A stretch of DNA of 21,938 nucleotides from a virus. Below the pieces are notes generated by a model. It made no database searches. It worked only from the letters and a program-made list of their open reading frames with translations, and was not told the DNA's origin. The stretch is taken from positions 1-21,938 of IMG/VR virus record IMGVR_UViG_3300009537_000203; one strand, written 5' to 3'. Below are positions 18,425-21,938 of this stretch, one piece after another (positions within the stretch are counted from its first letter, which is position 1; each line of letters begins with the position of its first letter). The position numbers and the translations under genes were made by a program.

Positions 18425-21171
18425 TGTCGAGGATCAACGACTCCTTCACCCCCGGCGGTCTGGGCATCCTCGCGCCGCAGGACCACGGGGACCTCGCATC
18501 CTCAGACGCTCCCCACTTCCGTTCGATCGCGGCCGGCGTGCGGGTCATCGACCGGCTCACGGACAAGGGCGAGGGCCTTCAGTGGGTCGAGGACCCCGAG
18601 ACGCGTGGAGACTACTCGGGCTTCTGGTACTGGGACCGGGACAAGGACTCGAGGCCCATCGGCTCATGGCGTGAGGCGTTTGCCGTCCTCACGCCGCGCA
18701 AGGAAGGGCCGATCACCTACGGGGGCGGGCCCGGCGGCGAGATCACGCCGGGGTCGCGCACCCCCTTCGGCGCCACCGCAGGGGGCTTCGAGGGGGTCCC
18801 GATGGGGGGCGGGACGAACAACGAGACGATCTACGGGGGCGTGCGTAAGCCCGGCGCCGCGATCGGTGGCGACGGGTTCGACATGGCCCCGTGCCCGGCC
18901 CGGGACATTCCGTTCACGGAGCCCCGGGTCTTCGGGTTCCCGATCCTGAGTGAGGAGTTCGATGAGGATCGGAGATACGCCCACAAGGACGTGATCTTCC
19001 CCCCGGGGCTTGCGGGGGACGCGTGGCCCTCGATGCCGGGAGGGGGCGTGACGCTCGCCGTGGCAGGTACGTCGGAGTCTTCGCAGGAGGAGCTCTTCCT
19101 CCATGTCGATCCCCGGCTCGTGGCACCGCACGTCGGGGGGTCCCCCTTCCACGGAAGCATCGTCAGCGATCTGACGGCCAAGGGAGACTTCGACGATCGC
19201 CGCACCGCCCGGCTGCAGACCCTGATGCGGGTCATTCGGGACCCGAGCGGGAACTGGTCGTGGTCCGGGGGCAGGGAGAACACGCTCGCGCTCAACATCG
19301 GCAAGACCGGACTCGATGACGGCAACGGGGGTCTGGTTGCCGATGTCTGTGACAGCCAGATCCGGCTGGGCCATCTGTCCGTGCGCGACGGGGGGTTCCT
19401 CGATGTGGGTGGCGGGGACAAGGACGATCACGTCTACGCCCAGGACTCGGACGGCAACTGGATACACCCGGCGCATCTTTCGGGGCTCGCGCTCTGGCGC
19501 ATCCACAAGCGCGATGGCCCGATGCTCTTTGACCGGGACCCGTATGAGATTCCGCATAAGTTCCCGTACTACGCCGAGACGTTCCTGCGGTGGGACCGCG
19601 GGGCGCCCTACATGCTCCCTCGAGACGCTCCCTCGGCGGGGTACTCTGGGATGTGGCGCTGGGAGACCAAGGTTCCGATCGGTTCCACGGAGGGCCCCCA
19701 GACCCCCAATACCCTCGAACCAGAGCACCCCAACCCAGTCACCCCGGGCGGGGGCGGTGGCCCTACGACGGGCGGCGGCGGCGGTGGGGGCGGGCCCCCT
19801 ACCGGTGGCGGGCCGGGCGGCGAGAACTACAACGTAGCCAACGGGTCCTACGTCGGTGGCGGTCCCAGGCCCGGGGCCGGCCCGGGGAATTACGGCACAA
19901 CGTATTACCCCAACGACGGCCTCGGGATCGGCCCTCCGATGCCTTGGCAGGAAGGCCCATTCCCGCCGGCATCCAATCCAATAGACGGCGGCGATGATGA
20001 CGACGACGGCATCAGGGGGGGCCTCATCTTCCGCTACCCGCCCGCGACTCCGTATTACCCGGGGGATAGGCCCCCGGATGACGGCGGGGGCGGTGAGGAC
20101 GAAGGCGGTGGAGGTGTTGTCCCGGAACCGGATAAGGAGCCGGACGACGGCGATAAGGGAGGCGCCGGCGGAACCGAGAAGGGCGGCGGCGGGGGGCTGT
20201 ATCGCCAAAAGGACGAGATCAAGTGGGGTCCTGGTGGTTGGGGACCTGACGGAGACCGCGGAAAGAAGCGCAAGGACCGGAACAAGAAGGCACGCGAAAA
20301 GGACAAGCCCCCCCGGCCTCCCAAGCCCAAACGCGATGGGCCCAAACCCCCCGGCGCTGGTTGGGGAGGAGGGAATTTCTCTGATCCGTTCCGTAAGGGG
20401 CGAGCGAAGTGGGACCCTCGCGGCTTCTGGGTCTCTAGCCTCGCTGCTTCGATCATATCAGCGGATGACCCCAACAACCTCATCAAGCACACGCTGATCA
20501 CGCACCGGGAACTCGCGTTGCCGGGGATCTCCATCAAGCCCCAGTTCATTCGCGAGGGCGAGCTGGACCTGCGCTACACGACACACCCGGGCAGTGACGG
20601 TATGTATCGGGTGATGAATGACTCGCCCGTGACGTTGCGGATCGAGGGCTTCGGGAAGCAGGAGCCCGGCAGCACGGAGTGGTCGTTCGTTCAGACTCCG
20701 GGCGACAGCCGGTCTCGAGGGGGTATTGGACTCGGCGGCGTGGCGTTCCTTCAGCCAGGGCTGGACATGAGCGACTCGCTCAACTCGTTCGCAAACGAGT
20801 CAGCGTCGCTCTCACACGTCGTCATGGGCCCCGGCGTCAATCTCTCCTTCGGCATGCCCGACACGGCCGCGGGGGCGATCCTCAATGGCATCTCAATGAG
20901 CCGCGACGGCGCGGGGGACATGTCCTGGGCCAAGTACGATGCCGCCGGCGCGATCACCACAGACATCCTCAAGTTGTCATCGGCCGGGGTCCTGACGGCC
21001 ACGGGGAAGGTGAAGGGCGATACGCTCGCTACGGCGCAGACCGAGACCTACTCGGTCACGAACGTGACCCCGACCCGGTCGTATGACGCGCCCACGGCCT
21101 CTCTCGCGGAGGTCGCCGATGCCCTGGGTACGTTGATCGACGATCTCAGGAATGGGAAGTTGCCTGCGTGA
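18424..21171 (+). CDS. Large tail fibre-like / tail tip structural protein
   Basis: A 915-aa protein. Residues 1-430 are an aromatic and Gly-rich globular region (WVEDPETRGDYSGFWYWDRD near 55-75; EELFLHVDPRLVAPHVGG mid-region). Residues about 440-655 are low complexity: a run of Gly (440-467), an acidic Asp/Gly/Pro stretch (about 520-580), then a Lys/Arg/Pro-rich stretch (about 611-640). Residues 655-915 are strand-rich and end in TYSVTNVTPTRSYDAPTASLAEVADALGTLIDDL, a terminal motif I recognise from many phage tail fibre and appendage proteins. The start overlaps the hub gene stop (TGATG). It is a likely receptor-binding or fibre protein, with the low-complexity part acting as a flexible hinge. 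Confidence 0.75.
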   Translation: MSRINDSFTPGGLGILAPQDHGDLASSDAPHFRSIAAGVRVIDRLTDKGEGLQWVEDPETRGDYSGFWYWDRDKDSRPIGSWREAFAVLTPRKEGPITYGGGPGGEITPGSRTPFGATAGGFEGVPMGGGTNNETIYGGVRKPGAAIGGDGFDMAPCPARDIPFTEPRVFGFPILSEEFDEDRRYAHKDVIFPPGLAGDAWPSMPGGGVTLAVAGTSESSQEELFLHVDPRLVAPHVGGSPFHGSIVSDLTAKGDFDDRRTARLQTLMRVIRDPSGNWSWSGGRENTLALNIGKTGLDDGNGGLVADVCDSQIRLGHLSVRDGGFLDVGGGDKDDHVYAQDSDGNWIHPAHLSGLALWRIHKRDGPMLFDRDPYEIPHKFPYYAETFLRWDRGAPYMLPRDAPSAGYSGMWRWETKVPIGSTEGPQTPNTLEPEHPNPVTPGGGGGPTTGGGGGGGGPPTGGGPGGENYNVANGSYVGGGPRPGAGPGNYGTTYYPNDGLGIGPPMPWQEGPFPPASNPIDGGDDDDDGIRGGLIFRYPPATPYYPGDRPPDDGGGGEDEGGGGVVPEPDKEPDDGDKGGAGGTEKGGGGGLYRQKDEIKWGPGGWGPDGDRGKKRKDRNKKAREKDKPPRPPKPKRDGPKPPGAGWGGGNFSDPFRKGRAKWDPRGFWVSSLAASIISADDPNNLIKHTLITHRELALPGISIKPQFIREGELDLRYTTHPGSDGMYRVMNDSPVTLRIEGFGKQEPGSTEWSFVQTPGDSRSRGGIGLGGVAFLQPGLDMSDSLNSFANESASLSHVVMGPGVNLSFGMPDTAAGAILNGISMSRDGAGDMSWAKYDAAGAITTDILKLSSAGVLTATGKVKGDTLATAQTETYSVTNVTPTRSYDAPTASLAEVADALGTLIDDLRNGKLPA

Positions 21172-21203
21172 TCCCAAGCAGGGCGGTAGACTAGGAGGCC
21201 ATC

Positions 21204-21596
21204 ATGGGCACTGAATACAGGCTCGCGCAGCAGTACGACACGGCCTACCTCGGCTACCGTCATACCTGGCGCTTCCTCGTCGAGGAGGTGCTCAACGACT
21301 CCGTGACCCCGCTCGATCTCACGGCCTATGACGCGGTCAAGCTCCAGACCTACCTCACGAGCGCGAGTGCGTCGCTGATCGACAACCTTGCTTGTACGGT
21401 GCTCGACAACGCCACGGACCATGAGGACTCCGTCGCGGCGAGGTGCCAGATCCAGTGGACCCCGGCCACGGACTCGTACACGGCCGGCACGACCTACATC
21501 GCCAGGCTGATCGGGTTCACGACGAGTGGCTCGGTGACGGAGATCTTCGAGAAGCCGTGGCGATTCGAGGCGTTCGCGGCGGGACCGACTTCATAA
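21204..21596 (+). CDS. Small tail/baseplate protein, BppU N-terminal-like
   Basis: A 130-aa beta-sandwich-like protein. The text YLGYRHTWRFLVEEVLNDSVTPLDLTAYDAVKLQTYL, followed by ARCQIQWTPATDSYTAGTTYIARLIGFTT and FEKPWRFEAFAA, fits the Ig-like N-terminal domain of baseplate upper proteins, where 'DLT..d.v.l.l' and a 'G.Y.A.i......G' pattern are typical. AGGAGG (21193-21198) precedes ATG 21204, an optimal site. It follows the fibre-like gene by 32 bases. It would anchor or accompany the fibres at the tail tip. Confidence 0.65.
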   Translation: MGTEYRLAQQYDTAYLGYRHTWRFLVEEVLNDSVTPLDLTAYDAVKLQTYLTSASASLIDNLACTVLDNATDHEDSVAARCQIQWTPATDSYTAGTTYIARLIGFTTSGSVTEIFEKPWRFEAFAAGPTS

Positions 21597-21626
21597 GCGC
21601 TTTCATGTTTCTGATAGGAGACTGAC

Positions 21627-21938
21627 ATGGCATCAACGACCCGACTCAACGCCGCCGTGCGGAGCGCAGCCGCAGACGCAATCGTAGACCTGATCGACGC
21701 GGGCTCCGGCGCGGGCACGATCAAGGTCTACACCGGAGCGCAGCCTGCGACGCCTGCGACCGCCGCGAGCGGCACGCTGCTCGGGACGCTGACGTTCTCC
21801 GATCCCGCGTTCGGCGCGGCGTCGAGCGGCGTGGCGACGGCGAGCGCGATCACGAGCGACACGAGCGCGGACGCGAGCGGGACAGCGGGCTGGTTCCGCG
21901 TTCTCGACTCGGACTCGGTCGCCATCTTCGACGGCAAC
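21627..21938 (+). CDS. Phage structural protein of tail-appendage type, truncated by the window end
   Basis: ATG 21627 follows AGGAG (21616-21620, spacing 6). The frame runs open to the last base, giving 104 residues without a stop, so the 3' end lies outside the window. The N-terminus TTRLNAAVRSAAADAIVDLID and the segment GTIKVYTGAQPA, then GTLLGTLTFSDPAFG, are familiar from small phage structural proteins usually found near tail fibre genes. The product is Ala/Ser/Thr-rich and strand-prone after the first helix. Its exact role is unknown. Confidence 0.8.
   Translation, partial: MASTTRLNAAVRSAAADAIVDLIDAGSGAGTIKVYTGAQPATPATAASGTLLGTLTFSDPAFGAASSGVATASAITSDTSADASGTAGWFRVLDSDSVAIFDGN

Noticed and set aside
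18664-20208. 514-aa open frame on the - strand under the fibre-like gene
   Set aside because: It is Arg/Ala/Pro-rich antisense of Gly-rich coding sequence, lacks any motif, and its neighbours and start site give no support.
1-21938. tRNA genes, CRISPR arrays, insertion sequences, attachment sites
   Set aside because: No cloverleaf-like segments, spaced direct repeats, transposase genes or integrase-linked repeats were found on reading both strands.

Overview
The window is a GC-rich stretch of tailed-phage (Caudoviricetes) DNA, from a phage or prophage. It carries the packaging, head and tail modules, all on the + strand and tightly packed (ATGA-type overlaps, strong Shine-Dalgarno sites). 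I see no bacterial housekeeping gene, tRNA, integrase or lysis gene. The head module follows the phage Mu order: small terminase, large terminase, gp29-like portal, gpF-like head morphogenesis protein, protease/scaffold, decoration protein, gpT-like major capsid protein, gp36-like connector, gpG-like tail completion protein, gp37-like tail terminator. The host cannot be named from the sequence; high GC only suggests a GC-rich bacterium.

Layout. 1-318: leader without a convincing gene, holding a perfect inverted repeat and a 12-bp tandem repeat. 319-3169: terminase subunits. 3173-6636: portal, a small unknown gene and the head morphogenesis protein. 6720-9488: protease with a nested scaffold start, decoration protein and major capsid. 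9605-13757: two structural proteins of unknown role, then connector, tail completion and tail terminator genes with two small unknown genes. 13773-21938: tail genes, namely a hydrophobic/charged protein that may be a short tape measure, a protein with duplicated domains, a tail hub candidate, a 915-aa fibre-like protein, a small baseplate-type protein and a truncated structural protein.

The standout is a pair of inteins. The large terminase is interrupted at its conserved TRW motif (intein 1448-2251), and the head morphogenesis protein at its PP..SC motif (intein 5617-6483). Both have recognisable splicing blocks A, B, F and G in the host-gene frame, but in neither is the endonuclease in that frame. 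In the terminase intein an endonuclease VII-type HNH gene lies in the -1 frame of the same strand and ends at its own stop where block F begins. In the head-protein intein a helix-turn-helix plus Vsr-like endonuclease gene lies on the opposite strand, with its own ATG and ribosome binding site, entirely inside the intein. In both cases the host frame stays open across the endonuclease, so the intein linker is a shadow translation of another gene. Two unrelated nucleases arranged this way in one phage suggest that uncoupling endonuclease expression from the spliced host protein is a recurring design and not a single accident.
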